NCBI GenBank assembly: GCA_938011245.1
Contig: CALLUJ010000093.1
Location: forward strand, 1-58,339
Length of the DNA stretch: 58,339 nucleotides
Source: an uncultured Aquimarina sp.
Lineage (GTDB): Bacteria > Bacteroidota > Bacteroidia > Flavobacteriales > Flavobacteriaceae
Reading direction: 5' to 3'
In this document: positions 8,207 through 19,172 of the stretch, piece after piece
How the letters are laid out: every line of letters begins with the position of its first letter
Position numbering within the stretch: the stretch's first letter is position 1
Position numbers and translations under genes: made by a program
Notes under the pieces: generated by a model
Seen by the model: the letters and a program-made list of their open reading frames with translations, nothing else
Database searches by the model: none
Told to the model about the DNA's origin: nothing

Positions 8207-11017
8207 ATGAAAAAGAATTATCTAACCTTATTTTGTACATTTTACACCTTAATGCAAATAAGCTTTGCTCAATCTCTACTAACACCAGGAGATATTGCCA
8301 TTATTGGAATTGATGCCGATAGTGAGCAATTTGCATTTGTTGCTTTAACCGAAATTGATGCCAACACTCCTATTTTTTTTACTGATAGCGGAGTCCGTGC
8401 AGACGGAAGCTTTAGAGCTACAGAGGGTGCTGTATTATATACATCTTCTACAGCTTTAACTAAAGGTAGTGTTATTACTTATACGGGAATTTCAGGGAAT
8501 TTTTCTAATGCTAGTAATTCTAATGTAGGAACTCGTGGTTTTAATCTTTCATCTTCGGGAGATCAAGTAATTGCTTTTACAGGTAGCACTGCTAATCCAA
8601 ATTTTATTTTTGCCGCTCAAACAAATAGCTCTGTATTTCAAGTAGATGCTAACGATTCTAACCAATCCGATTTACCTCCAGGGTTAGTTATTGGAACTTC
8701 GGCTGTTGCTGTTGGTGCTAGTGCTGGAGCAGAATCTGAGTTTGATAACTCTGTATATAATTTATCCGTTACTACAGGCTCTAAAGCAGAACTTCTTGCT
8801 GCTATTGCCAATAATGCTAATTGGAATGGAAGTAACGATAGTGTTGTGCTGCCCACTTCAAATGATTTTAACGGTAATGTTAACAACACTAACCCTCCGT
8901 TAGAATTACTAATTCACGAAATTCAAGGCAATAGCAATATTAGTCCATTTGTAAATCGGACTGTTACTATTGAAGGTATTGTAACTGGGGATTTCCAAGA
9001 TGCTGTTGGTTCCAATGGGGATTTAAATGGTTTTTTTATACAGGAAGAAGACTCTCAAATAGACGATAATACTAACACTTCCGAAGGTATTTTTGTTTTT
9101 GACGGCAATACCCCTTCTGTAAATGTACAGGTGGGCGACTTAGTAAAAGTAACAGGAACTGTGAGCGAGTTTTTTGGTGCTACACAATTAAGCAATAGTA
9201 CTAGTATTGAAGTACTAAGTTCTAACAATGTATTACCCATTCCTATTAGTATTAATTTACCTTTAGAAACTACTACAAATAGCGACAATTTGGATATTAT
9301 AAATCTAGAATTTGCAGAGGGTATGTTAGTTAACTTCCCTAACCAGTTAACGGTGCACGAAATGTTTAATTTAGATCGTTTTGGAGAGATAAGACTAATA
9401 AATGGTAATCGCCCCTTCCAATATACACAGCTCAATACACCTAGTGTAAGCGGTTTTAATAACCACTTACAAGAAATTGCTAGTAGAAGTATTATACTGG
9501 ACGATGGACTATCTATCCAAAATCCAGATCCTATTCGTTTTCTAAACGAATATTTAAATACCAACGATTCTTTTAGAATGGGAGACACTACAAAAAATAT
9601 TACTGGAGTAGTAGCGTATAGTAGAAGTAGTGGCGGGTCTGGCGTAGAAGCTTATCGAATTCATCCTACTACAGATCCTGTTTTTACATCAATAAATCAA
9701 AGACCTAATACTCCAGAAGTTTTAGAAGGGACATTAAAGGTAGCTAGTTTTAATGTTTTAAATTTTTTTACAACTCTAGACGAAGAAGCTAACAGAACCG
9801 CAAACGGTAATGATCCTAGAGGTGCCGATAATATTTTAGAATACGAAAGGCAACTTAACAAATTAGTAAATGCCTTTATTTCTATGGATGCAGATATATT
9901 AGGACTTATAGAGTTGGAAAACGACTTTTCTCCATCTTCACCTAGAAATGCTATTAATGCACTCGTTATTGCAATTAACGAAAGAATAGGATCTAACGTT
10001 TACAACTGGGTAAATCCTGAAAGCCAATTTGTAGGAGGAGATGCTATTGCTAATGGTTTTATTTATAACACAAGTACAGTTTCAATAGCCCCAAGCACAT
10101 CTATTGCTACATTAACAGATAGTGATTTAGTTGGTCTAGGGTTATCCAATAGTCCTGCTGTTTTCGAAGGTCCTCGAACTAATAGGGTTCCACTAGCCGT
10201 TAGTTTCAAAGAAAAGAGTTCTGGAGAGGTATTTACTGCGGTAATCAATCATTTCAAATCTAAAGGGAGTCCCGGAAATGCTCAAGGAGATACCGATAAT
10301 GGCAATGGAGTAGGCAGTTCTAACCAAACCAGATTGAATGCTGCAATAGCTATAAACACATGGTTAAATACAGACCCAACCAACAGTAACGATCCCGACT
10401 TTTTAATTTTAGGCGACCTAAACGCATATGCAAAAGAAGAACCTATAACTTATTTAGAAAATGAAGGTTATACTGATTTAGCTAGAAATAGTATTGGTAA
10501 TGAAGCGTACTCTTTTGTCTTTGATGGACAGTTAGGCACTTTAGATTATGCATTAGCAAATACTAATTTATTATCTCAAATAACGAGTGCTATAGAGTGG
10601 CATATTAATGCTGATGAAGCGGATGCTATAGATTATAATACCGATTTTGGCAGAAATAGCAATCTTTATAACGAAAGTTCTGCTGCTAGAAATTCTGATC
10701 ACGACCCTGTTATTGTAGGTCTCAATTTAAATTCGTCTACGTTAAATATCAATACTTTTACAGCTACAAATAATACTGTTAAAGCTTATCCTATGCCCTT
10801 AAAAGAAGTTTTAAATATCGAAATTCCGAAAAACAAAATCTCTAATGTTTCGATTTTAAGCTTAACAACAGGTTCTGTACTTTACACTTCCAAAGTTCTT
10901 TCTAAAAGTAATGCCTTAAAAAACATTCATGTTCCTGTTTCATTTTTAAACAAGGGTACTTATGTATTAAAAATAGAGACTCCAAATAAAAATTACTTCA
11001 AACTAATTGTTAAATAA
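8207..11017 (+). CDS. ExeM/NucH-type extracellular endonuclease with T9SS sorting domain
   Basis: This 936-residue protein has a signal peptide (about 1-21, ending ISFAQS). A beta-rich N-terminal domain (about 25-200) is followed by an OB-fold-like segment starting IHEIQGNSNISPF (about 235-350). The endonuclease/exonuclease/phosphatase domain (about 505-840) shows KVASFNVLNFF, GLIELEND, the metal-site motif LGDLNAYAKEEP and the terminal SDHDPVIVGL. The last 75 residues (AYPMPLKEVLNI...GTYVLKIE...FKLIVK) are a type A T9SS sorting domain, so the enzyme should be exported across the outer membrane. Likely roles are DNA scavenging or remodelling of extracellular DNA. It is monocistronic, with a strong terminator after it. 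Confidence 0.9.
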   Translation: MKKNYLTLFCTFYTLMQISFAQSLLTPGDIAIIGIDADSEQFAFVALTEIDANTPIFFTDSGVRADGSFRATEGAVLYTSSTALTKGSVITYTGISGNFSNASNSNVGTRGFNLSSSGDQVIAFTGSTANPNFIFAAQTNSSVFQVDANDSNQSDLPPGLVIGTSAVAVGASAGAESEFDNSVYNLSVTTGSKAELLAAIANNANWNGSNDSVVLPTSNDFNGNVNNTNPPLELLIHEIQGNSNISPFVNRTVTIEGIVTGDFQDAVGSNGDLNGFFIQEEDSQIDDNTNTSEGIFVFDGNTPSVNVQVGDLVKVTGTVSEFFGATQLSNSTSIEVLSSNNVLPIPISINLPLETTTNSDNLDIINLEFAEGMLVNFPNQLTVHEMFNLDRFGEIRLINGNRPFQYTQLNTPSVSGFNNHLQEIASRSIILDDGLSIQNPDPIRFLNEYLNTNDSFRMGDTTKNITGVVAYSRSSGGSGVEAYRIHPTTDPVFTSINQRPNTPEVLEGTLKVASFNVLNFFTTLDEEANRTANGNDPRGADNILEYERQLNKLVNAFISMDADILGLIELENDFSPSSPRNAINALVIAINERIGSNVYNWVNPESQFVGGDAIANGFIYNTSTVSIAPSTSIATLTDSDLVGLGLSNSPAVFEGPRTNRVPLAVSFKEKSSGEVFTAVINHFKSKGSPGNAQGDTDNGNGVGSSNQTRLNAAIAINTWLNTDPTNSNDPDFLILGDLNAYAKEEPITYLENEGYTDLARNSIGNEAYSFVFDGQLGTLDYALANTNLLSQITSAIEWHINADEADAIDYNTDFGRNSNLYNESSAARNSDHDPVIVGLNLNSSTLNINTFTATNNTVKAYPMPLKEVLNIEIPKNKISNVSILSLTTGSVLYTSKVLSKSNALKNIHVPVSFLNKGTYVLKIETPNKNYFKLIVK

Positions 11018-11044
11018 TTGGTCTTAGATTATACATTAAACCTA

Positions 11045-11080
11045 AAAGAGGGCTCCAAATTTCTTTGGAGCCCTCTTTTT
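11045..11080. terminator. Intrinsic terminator, probably bidirectional
   Basis: Perfect 15-bp arms (11045-11059 and 11064-11078, core AGAGGGCTCC/GGAGCCCTCT) with a 4-nt TTTC loop are followed by a T-run on the plus strand. There is an A-run on the left that gives a shorter U-tract on the minus strand. It separates the convergent nuclease and beta-helix genes. Confidence 0.85.
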
Positions 11081-11119
11081 ATATTCTATTTCTTTTATTT
11101 ATAGAATATTATACAATTT

Positions 11120-13234
11120 TTATTGTTTTATAATTTTTCTAGTAATTGATTTTTTTCCTGAAATATAATTTAGAAAGTAAACCCCCTTACTTAATGGTTC
11201 TAAATTAAGTCCAATTTCTAAATCAAAACTTGACAAAATGGTTTCCTGTACAACTACTCCTGCCATATTAATAATATGTATTGTAGCTTTTTCATATACA
11301 TTACTAAATGGTAACAATACCGTAATGTCTCCAGATGTTGGATTAGGGTATATTTTTAACTTACTTTTAGTATCTATATCAAAACTAGCATTTGTTAAAT
11401 TTAATGTATCGCTACAAGGCATATCTGTAGTTGTTGTAAATTTTAATTTTGGGCCTCTATTTTTGTCTACTGAAGAAGCAAAAGAAACATTGCTTCCGTT
11501 AGTTTGTTCTAAAACTAACGATATAAATTTTGTTCCTGATGCTATTTTTAAGCTCGGTAAATTAATAGTATAAGTTCTTCCATTTACATACAACCCATTT
11601 ATTGATCCTAACTCTCTAATTTTATCGGGTGCATTTGAACGTGATAAACTATTTTCATTCCAATTATTTTTGGCAGAAAACACTCGTATTGTACCATTAC
11701 CAGGTTTATCTAAAGCAGTCAATGATAGTGCAAAATCTGAGTTTATTTCTTTATGCTTTGACAAATCAAACTTCAAATAAGTAATTCTTTCGTTTTTTTC
11801 AACTCGTATTCTATCTGAATTTATTCCTTTTCCATTTTGAAGGAATGCATCTTCTATTGGACTCAAACTCTCACTAGCTGTAACTACTTCTGGAATTTCT
11901 CCAACACAATTACAATTTTTTTCAAACTTATCATTCACAGTACAATCATCACCATCATCACATGTTGCTCCAATATTACAAGAGGGTTCTGGTGGGGTTG
12001 TAGGGTTGGGATCACCTAAAATAATAGGATATAAAGTTCCTCCAACTGGAGGATTTAAATTAGAATTTGGAAAATTATCTATACGTGCTTGAATACCTAT
12101 TGCTATTTTCTTGGGACCCTTATACACTATATTAGGATTCGACCAAGGTCTTCGAGCTCCAAAATCATGATTAAATTGAACGCATTCATTCTTATAAACC
12201 CAATTAGGCTTTGCCGAGTTAGTATGTTCTGTAGACCATGGTCCCATAATGGCAAAGTAAACTGGTTTATTATTTCTAGCTTCTCTAAATGGCGTAGAAT
12301 CCGTATCATCAGGAGCAACTGGTGGCATGTCTGATGGTAACGTAATACGGTTATTTTCAATTAAATTATTTCCATTATCTCCACTATGAAAGCTTATTTC
12401 TTGTCTAAAGTCATTATCATAAACCACATTAAATTCTACATGCTCTCCTTGTAAAGAGATATGTCTTAAATGTGTAATACTACAACCTGTTATTAAATTA
12501 TCACTATTTTGAATAAAAAAATATCCCTGTGCTCCTCCTGCTTTTTTATGTGCACCGTCTACTATTAAATCTCTAAATGTATTGTGCGTACCACTACATC
12601 TTAATGGATCCCTAATAGCGTTTAAAATTGTTACTTTATCTAACCAACAATTTTCCGTAGTTCCTCTCATTAAAACGGAAATGTTCTCATTTCTCTTAAC
12701 TTCATCATTTTGATTTAAACTATAATTCCATTTATATTTTGGTGCTCCTAAAATACTATTCATCGTCAAATTATAAATTCCTGCATTTTTAATATTAGAA
12801 AAATGAAAAGTACTTCTTCTTGTAACACTAATAATACACTCTACTCCATCCCTTGTCTCTCCTTGTAAAGAAACATTACTATTCATATTAATTGTATTGT
12901 CAATAGTATATTTTCCATTTTTCAAAGTAATCAAACCTTTTTCGCCTTTTTTTAAAGCTTTAGACATTTGGCTAATTGCTTCATTTATGGAATTTGAATT
13001 TCCAGGCTCAATGGTTTCAAATTTCTGAAAACCGCTGCTATTAGGGAATGGAATTCCTCCTTCGACCCCAGCTTTAGACCAACGTTCCATTTGGGGGTAA
13101 TTAGTTTTATTTTGATTAATTAAACGAGTATTTACCCTTACATTTGGGTCGCCAACTTTAATTTGTGCCCATAAATTACCTGAATATAAACAGGATAAAA
13201 GAGCAAAAAAATGAGTATAAAGAAAAAATTTCAT
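11120..13234 (-). CDS. Secreted beta-helix protein with CBM96-like module and T9SS domain
   Basis: A 704-residue exported protein with signal peptide about 1-23 (ending GNLWAQ). Residues about 55-400 look like a right-handed parallel beta-helix, with repeated N-rich turns such as TINMNSNVSLQGET and NNLIENNRITL, the fold of many polysaccharide lyases and pectate-lyase-like proteins. A short Cys-rich linker (CNIGATCDDGDDCTVND) follows. Next comes a beta-sandwich resembling CBM96/DNRLRE modules (EDAFLQNG, TYLKFDLS, NWNENSL, TFAS-type end). A type A T9SS sorting domain (IYPNPTSGDITV...KKSITRKIIKQ) ends the protein. I infer a cell-surface or secreted enzyme or binder for an anionic polysaccharide. 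Catalytic residues could not be fixed. The neighbouring GH2 gene is decayed. Confidence 0.75.
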   Translation of the reverse strand: MKFFLYTHFFALLSCLYSGNLWAQIKVGDPNVRVNTRLINQNKTNYPQMERWSKAGVEGGIPFPNSSGFQKFETIEPGNSNSINEAISQMSKALKKGEKGLITLKNGKYTIDNTINMNSNVSLQGETRDGVECIISVTRRSTFHFSNIKNAGIYNLTMNSILGAPKYKWNYSLNQNDEVKRNENISVLMRGTTENCWLDKVTILNAIRDPLRCSGTHNTFRDLIVDGAHKKAGGAQGYFFIQNSDNLITGCSITHLRHISLQGEHVEFNVVYDNDFRQEISFHSGDNGNNLIENNRITLPSDMPPVAPDDTDSTPFREARNNKPVYFAIMGPWSTEHTNSAKPNWVYKNECVQFNHDFGARRPWSNPNIVYKGPKKIAIGIQARIDNFPNSNLNPPVGGTLYPIILGDPNPTTPPEPSCNIGATCDDGDDCTVNDKFEKNCNCVGEIPEVVTASESLSPIEDAFLQNGKGINSDRIRVEKNERITYLKFDLSKHKEINSDFALSLTALDKPGNGTIRVFSAKNNWNENSLSRSNAPDKIRELGSINGLYVNGRTYTINLPSLKIASGTKFISLVLEQTNGSNVSFASSVDKNRGPKLKFTTTTDMPCSDTLNLTNASFDIDTKSKLKIYPNPTSGDITVLLPFSNVYEKATIHIINMAGVVVQETILSSFDLEIGLNLEPLSKGVYFLNYISGKKSITRKIIKQ

Positions 13235-13410
13235 AAATATTGATTTGTGTTTAAGTAACCCAAGATATTCATATTTAATAAGTTTAAATATGAATTATAC
13301 CTTTTTTAGCTCATCAACATTTTTCTCCTATGAAGTGAATCAAAATTACTCGATATATTTTTTTTAGTAAGTATTTACCCTAAGAAATAAAAGTTATTAG
13401 ATAAAAAATA

Positions 13411-16043
13411 TTATCTCTGAGGATTACTTCCCAATTCCATAATATCTTGGTTTTTGCCTATCAATTCTAAGCGCAATCGTTTTACTTCTTCCTTCAAAAC
13501 TTTCACATCGTTAGAAATTTTCTCTTCTTTTAATTGATTAATCACTACATTATTTTTATTCACTTTTTTAGAAGTCTCTAAGTACTCTTTATTGTAATTT
13601 GTTTTAAAACTTACAGGCTTAGATTCAAAAATAAGACTATCAGGCTCTAAACCATTTACAAATGCTTTCACTGTAATAGTACCTGGTTTATTTGTTGCTC
13701 GTATTAACGCTGTAGCTATTCCAAAAGAAGATTTTACTGGGTTGGCGAAATTATTAGCTCCTCCAATAACTTTTGCTGGTCCTGTTACTTCGAAATATAT
13801 ATTTTCTTCTGCTAATACTTTTTTTGTGCCATATTGATCTATTATAGTTGCTCTAACAGGAGTAAAATCAGAACCATCAGCTACTAAATCTATTCCAGCA
13901 CCATCAACACTCAACTGTATTTTCTTTGAGCGTTGTGCATAAATTTTTTCTTGTTTAGCAACTAGCTCACCTTTCACAAAACCTTCTAAGATCATTTTAG
14001 GTGGAGCTTCATCTTTTCCATTCCTACCTCTACTTTTTACATCTGATAAACTAAAGATATTTTTAAATACAAAAGGAGGATGAGGTAAATTTTCATATTT
14101 CGAATCTTTTGATGGTTTTTGAGTTCCACAATCTTTACCTAACCATGTTAACTTTAGTGTATCGCAATTGCTAAAGACTACTACATCTTTAGGTGACAAT
14201 TGTGTTAATTCGTTAACTATATAAATCATTGGACCCGTTTTAATTCCTTTAGATTTATAATTTGGATGATTTTGACTTTGATATAAATAGTATGTATATC
14301 TAGGCAATCGAGAAACGTTTAAATGATCTACTAAAAACGGATCTGGATGATAACCTCTTTGATGATCTATACCTGCCCACATAGCAGCTCCAATACGAAC
14401 TTTATCTGTTTCAAATCGTTTTGAAAGGTACTCTGCTTGTTGTAATGCTTGAATTAACATAGCTTTTTTTCCCCTTTCGCGTTTTACACGAACAATAGAT
14501 TTTTGAGAATACCAATCATCTACTTCGTCCCCATCTCCAAACTCTCTATTAAATGAATTGATATTTTTATCGTTACCGTGATAATATATATCTAAGCCTC
14601 CTTTTTTAGCTTCTTCATAATCTGTTACGGTGTACATACCGGGAAATGGAAATTATGAATGTGCTGCATTATGCATTACATGCCCTAGCTGCGAGGGAGT
14701 TTCGTTTAAAGCTGTTTCCCACAATAATATAGATGGTCTATTGCGATCTTTTCGTACTAAGTTATGAGAATCTTCATGTAAACGTTTTTCAAAAATTTTA
14801 TCCTTAAAATTAAAAAAATGCCATCCCGGATTGGCTGTAGTCGTTATCATTCCAAGTTCACCGCATGCATCATAAAAAGCATCATCTTGTGGGTAATGAC
14901 CAACTTTTATAATATGACTACCCCCTTTTCTTAATAATTTTACATCTCTATAGTGAGCGCTATTAGGAAGGGAGTTTCCAACGTATATATAATCTTGATG
15001 ACGATTAACCCTTATAAGTTTTTTACCTATGTATTTTTTATTAATAAACAATCCCTCTGATCCTTTCATTTCATACAAACGAATTCCAATTCGGGTACGT
15101 AATTGGTCTACGATTTTACCATTAACAATAACGTCTGTTCTTATAAAATGTAAATACGGGTCTTCGGGAAACCATAAGCGTACATTTTTAACCGAAAATT
15201 GTTTTCTTAATTGTTTTTTTGTATAAGATTTTAAGCTTACTTGTTGAGTAATCGTTTTTATTTCTTTATAATCAGCATTTTCTAATACAGACTTTACTAT
15301 AACCTCTTGTTTTGTCGAAAAGTCATTAGTTACCTCTGTACGCACTTCCATACTTACACTTGAATCCTTTATATCTAATGTCCCTACAAAAACGCCTCAC
15401 CTGCAACTGTTTTACTCAATTCCGGTAAGCTAACATGTATTTTATTTGTTGTAATTAAATAAGTATCTCTATATATACCTCCAAAATAACTAAAATCTAA
15501 TCCTGATTGACTTTTCCTTGGAGGATAATAATTTATTATCACTATTATCTGCAAGTACCGCAATAACATTATTTTTCTTATTCAAAAAATTAGTAATATC
15601 TATTGCAAAAGGTAAATAACCTCCATAGTGTTTACTTACTTCTTTGTTATTAATCCATACTTGAGCCACCTCCATTACCGCTTCAAAGTAAATAAATACT
15701 TTTTCTTTTTCTGAAATTGAAGCAACATCAAATTTCTTTCTATACCATGCTTGTCCTTGATAGTTTCTACCACCACTAGCATTTTTAGGTAACGTTTCTA
15801 AACCATGTGGTAAATTTGCAGCTTCCCAATTAGAATCATCAAAATTTATAGTTTTTGCTCCTTGGATATTCCCTTTATGAAAATGCCATCCTGAATTAAA
15901 GTTATATACCCCTTGGACTATTTAACACTTCGTAAAATCCAGCAGTAGAAAACTTATGCTGAGATAATAGTGTGTTAAAGACACAAACGACTATTAAATT
16001 AAATATTAGAATTGTTTTAGTAAATCTAAAAAAAAAGAATCAT
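13411..16043 (-). pseudogene. Glycoside hydrolase family 2 gene with multiple lesions
   Basis: Conceptual repair gives about 870 residues. A signal peptide (from ATG 16043, TILIFNLIVVCVFNTLLSQ) leads into the GH2 sugar-binding domain (FNSGWHFHKG, NWEAANLPHGLE, QAWYRKKFDV, VWINNKEVSKHYGGY). An immunoglobulin-like domain and a TIM barrel follow. LLWETALNE carries the likely acid/base Glu and NREFGDG the likely nucleophile Glu. Lesions I can see: a T9 run near 16038-16030 one base too long to join the ATG to the signal peptide; a one-base shift near 15909; an extra A near 15533; a lost G near 15398 (GGTGAGGCG); and a TAA at 14655-14653 where Glu is expected (AHS[E]FPFPG). The stop falls between the two catalytic Glu residues. 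The C-terminus has a Big-like domain and a short coiled coil. Several independent lesions make sequencing error an unlikely explanation. Confidence 0.85.
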
Positions 16044-16133
16044 ACCTATATCTTTTGATAAGTATGAAAGTAATCAAAATCATTAATTCATTCAATTAAT
16101 CGTTTGCTTAAATTAAATATTTTCTCTTTAAGG

Positions 16134-16160
16134 CAAAAAAATACTTGATTTCTCAAGCAT
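16134..16160 (-). terminator. Terminator of the act-cox operon
   Basis: On the minus strand, CTTGA-GAAA-TCAAG (plus one GT, one TA and A/T pairs) forms a stem of about 13 bp running into a T7 tract. It begins 26 bp past the coxA stop codon. Confidence 0.6.
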
Positions 16161-16185
16161 TTTTTTTAATATCAAAATATTTCTT

Positions 16186-17976
16186 TTAATGATGCAACTG
16201 TTTTTCTCCTTCTTGCATTGGTGTTACTTGAGTTGCATAATCTTGACCAGGTATTACATAGTCGTCTCCTTCTTCATTTGGTTTACTATAATCATAAGGC
16301 CATCTATACACTGTAGGAAGTTCTCCTGGCCAGTTTCCATGAACATGCTCTACAGGAGTTGTCCACTCTAAGGTATTAGATTTCCATGGGTTTTGAGGTG
16401 CCTTCTTACCATAAAACATAGAATGTATGAAGTTGTATAAGAAAAACAGTTGACCAAATGCTGTAAATAAAGCAAAGTATGTAATTAATTGATTTGTATC
16501 TGCTAAATCATCGAAGTATGGGAAATTAGTGTATGTATAATACCTACGAGGTAAACCTGCCATACCAACAAAATGCATTGGAAAGAATACTCCGTAAGCA
16601 CCTATTGCTGTAATCCAAAAGTGAATATATCCTAAGTTTTTATTCATCATTTTACCATACATTTTTGGAAACCAATGATATACTCCTGCAAACAAACCAT
16701 AAAGAGCTGAAATACCCATTACTAAGTGAAAATGTGCTACAACAAAATACGTATCGTGCACATTAATATCTAAAGTACTATCTCCTAATATAATTCCTGT
16801 AAGACCTCCTGTTATAAAAGTAGAAACTAAACCAATGGAAAATAACATTCCTGGATTAAATTGTAGATTACCTTTCCATAGCGTTGTAATATAATTAAAA
16901 GACTTTACCGCTGACGGAATTGCAATTAATAATGTGGTAAATGTAAATACTGATCCTAAGAATGGGTTCATCCCTGATACAAACATATGATGTCCCCATA
17001 CTATAGTTGAAAGAAACGCAATAGCTATAATAGAACCAATCATTGCTCTATATCCAAAGATAGGCTTTCTAGAGTTTGTAGCAATTATTTCTGATGTGAT
17101 TCCTAAAGCTGGTAATAATACAATATATACTTCTGGATGCCCTAAAAACCAAAATAAATGCTCAAATAATACAGGTGACCCTCCTTGATTATGTAAAACC
17201 TCTCCTTGTATAAAAATATCTCCTAAGAAAAAGGAAGTTCCAAAGCTTCTATCCATTATTAATAACAGTGCTGCCGATAATAATACTGGGAAAGATACTA
17301 TACCAATAACTGCTGTGATAAAAAATGCCCAAATAGTTAAAGGTAATCTACTCATAGACATTCCCTTTGTTCTAAGATTAATTACTGTAACTACATAATT
17401 AAGGGAACCTATTAAAGAAGAGGCTATAAAAATAGCCATAGACGACAACCATAATGTCATTCCCAATCCAGATCCAGGCATTGCTTGTGGTAAAGCACTT
17501 AAAGGAGGATAAATTGTCCAACCTGCGGCGGCTGGCCCTGCTTCTACAAATAAGGAGAACACCATAATTATACTACTTAAGAAAAATAACCAATAGGAAA
17601 CCATATTAAGGAAACCTGAAGCCATATCTCTTGCTCCAATTTGAAGTGGGATTAATAAATTACTAAATGTTCCACTTAAACCTGCGGTTAACACAAAAAA
17701 CACCATTATTGTACCATGTATGGTAACTAAAGCTAGATATACATTTGGATCCATTACTCCTTCAGGTGCCCATTTGCCTAGTAACACCTCAAAAACTCCA
17801 AAGGATTGCTCTGGCCAAGCAATTTGCATTCTAAATAATAAAGACATGGCAATACCAATAATCCCCATCAACAAACCAGTAATTAAATACTGTTTTGAGA
17901 TCATCTTATGGTCTTCACTAAAAATATATTTCGTGATGAAAGTTTCTTTGTGATGTCCGTGTGCTCCTGCTGACAT
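16186..17976 (-). CDS. ctaD: Cytochrome c oxidase subunit I (aa3-type)
   Basis: This 596-residue heme-copper oxidase catalytic subunit has about twelve to thirteen membrane helices. The low-spin heme ligand lies in TIHGTIMVF. The CuB ligands lie in WFLGHPEVYIVLLP (with the cross-linking Tyr and channel Glu) and WGHHMFVSG. The heme a3 and heme a ligands lie in VHDTYFVVAHFHLVMG. It reduces oxygen to water and pumps protons in the inner membrane. The N-terminus (GAHGHHKE) and extreme C-terminus (KQLHH) carry extra His residues. It is the last gene of the operon, 101 bp after coxB, and a terminator hairpin follows. Confidence 0.97.
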   Translation of the reverse strand: MSAGAHGHHKETFITKYIFSEDHKMISKQYLITGLLMGIIGIAMSLLFRMQIAWPEQSFGVFEVLLGKWAPEGVMDPNVYLALVTIHGTIMVFFVLTAGLSGTFSNLLIPLQIGARDMASGFLNMVSYWLFFLSSIIMVFSLFVEAGPAAAGWTIYPPLSALPQAMPGSGLGMTLWLSSMAIFIASSLIGSLNYVVTVINLRTKGMSMSRLPLTIWAFFITAVIGIVSFPVLLSAALLLIMDRSFGTSFFLGDIFIQGEVLHNQGGSPVLFEHLFWFLGHPEVYIVLLPALGITSEIIATNSRKPIFGYRAMIGSIIAIAFLSTIVWGHHMFVSGMNPFLGSVFTFTTLLIAIPSAVKSFNYITTLWKGNLQFNPGMLFSIGLVSTFITGGLTGIILGDSTLDINVHDTYFVVAHFHLVMGISALYGLFAGVYHWFPKMYGKMMNKNLGYIHFWITAIGAYGVFFPMHFVGMAGLPRRYYTYTNFPYFDDLADTNQLITYFALFTAFGQLFFLYNFIHSMFYGKKAPQNPWKSNTLEWTTPVEHVHGNWPGELPTVYRWPYDYSKPNEEGDDYVIPGQDYATQVTPMQEGEKQLHH

Positions 17977-18077
17977 ATACGTAATTCTTTTTCTAATTAT
18001 AATTTTATATCTAAGCTAAATTAAAATGGATAAGCAAGCAATAGTTTTTTAACATCTATTGCTTTTATATTCATAAA

Positions 18078-19136
18078 CTATTTAGCAACTACTTGTTTAA
18101 ATGTTTTCTGTTTTGCTATCCACTTATTGTAATCTTCTTCCGACTCTACTACAATCTTCATTTGCATGTTATAATGAGATGCCCCACATATTTTATTACA
18201 TAATAAATAATAATCAAATTCATAAGGTTCTAACGCTTCTTCGCCTTTAGCTAATAAGTCTTTATTTTTATTTCTTCTTATACCATTAATGGTTTCTACT
18301 TTTTCAATCATAAAATCACTTGATCTCATTTCTTGAGTAGTTTTTATAGGGGTATAAGCAAATTCTGTAATCATTCCTGGAACTACATTCATCTGTGCTC
18401 TAAAAAAAGGCATATATGCAGAGTGTAAAACATCTTGCGAACGCATTTTGAAGACTACTTTTCTGTTTACAGGCAAATGCAATTCTGTAGTAACAATATC
18501 ATCCATAGCGTAAGTATCCGAGGCATCAACCCCCAAAGTATTAACGCCTTCAATAAAGCGTACATTTGCTTTCCCTAATTCATTATCTGCACCTGCATAA
18601 CGTGCTCTCCATGCAAATTGATATGCATATAATTCAACAACTAATGGGTCGTCTTCATCATTTACATCCATAATATCTGTCCAAGTATAAAGCCCATAAA
18701 TAATTAGACCTGCAAGAGTAACAATTGGTATTCCTGTCCAAACTGCTTCTAACAGATTATTATCCGCAAAATAAGTAGCTTTATTTTCTTTACTTCCTCG
18801 ATATTTAAACGCAAAAAAGTGTAACAAAAATTGTGTAATTACTTGTACAAACATAATTAACACTACCGATATTAACATCAAATTGTCATAATCCTTACCA
18901 TGCTCCGAAGCTGTTTCTGGTAAAAAATAACTTCTATACGCTACAAAACAATAAATTATCATGGCATACATTGCTATTACAAACAATAGCATAATTTTTC
19001 CTTGATTTTTATTATCGTTATCGTTAGCAATTTGAGAATTATCATTTTTTCCTTGAGACAATTGGAAAATTTTTGATAATTGCCAAAACGTAACTCCTAA
19101 TAAAGCTACTACTAATAAGACTAAAAAAATTGTCAT
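18078..19136 (-). CDS. ctaC: Cytochrome c oxidase subunit II with CuA site
   Basis: This 352-residue subunit II has the CuA motif CNKICGASHYNM near the C-terminus and the upstream CuA His in SQDVLHSAYMPFF. It has more N-terminal membrane helices than a classical subunit II: one at residues 1-22, one around 48-66 (IMLLFVIAMYAMIIYCFVA) and two more at about 88-145. An acidic cupredoxin domain follows. It takes electrons from cytochrome c or from the ActE heme and passes them to heme a. Gaps of 36 bp to actF and 101 bp to coxA support one transcript. Confidence 0.95.
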   Translation of the reverse strand: MTIFLVLLVVALLGVTFWQLSKIFQLSQGKNDNSQIANDNDNKNQGKIMLLFVIAMYAMIIYCFVAYRSYFLPETASEHGKDYDNLMLISVVLIMFVQVITQFLLHFFAFKYRGSKENKATYFADNNLLEAVWTGIPIVTLAGLIIYGLYTWTDIMDVNDEDDPLVVELYAYQFAWRARYAGADNELGKANVRFIEGVNTLGVDASDTYAMDDIVTTELHLPVNRKVVFKMRSQDVLHSAYMPFFRAQMNVVPGMITEFAYTPIKTTQEMRSSDFMIEKVETINGIRRNKNKDLLAKGEEALEPYEFDYYLLCNKICGASHYNMQMKIVVESEEDYNKWIAKQKTFKQVVAK

Positions 19137-19172
19137 TATAATATATCTTAATTTTTATACTTCTTTATTCTA

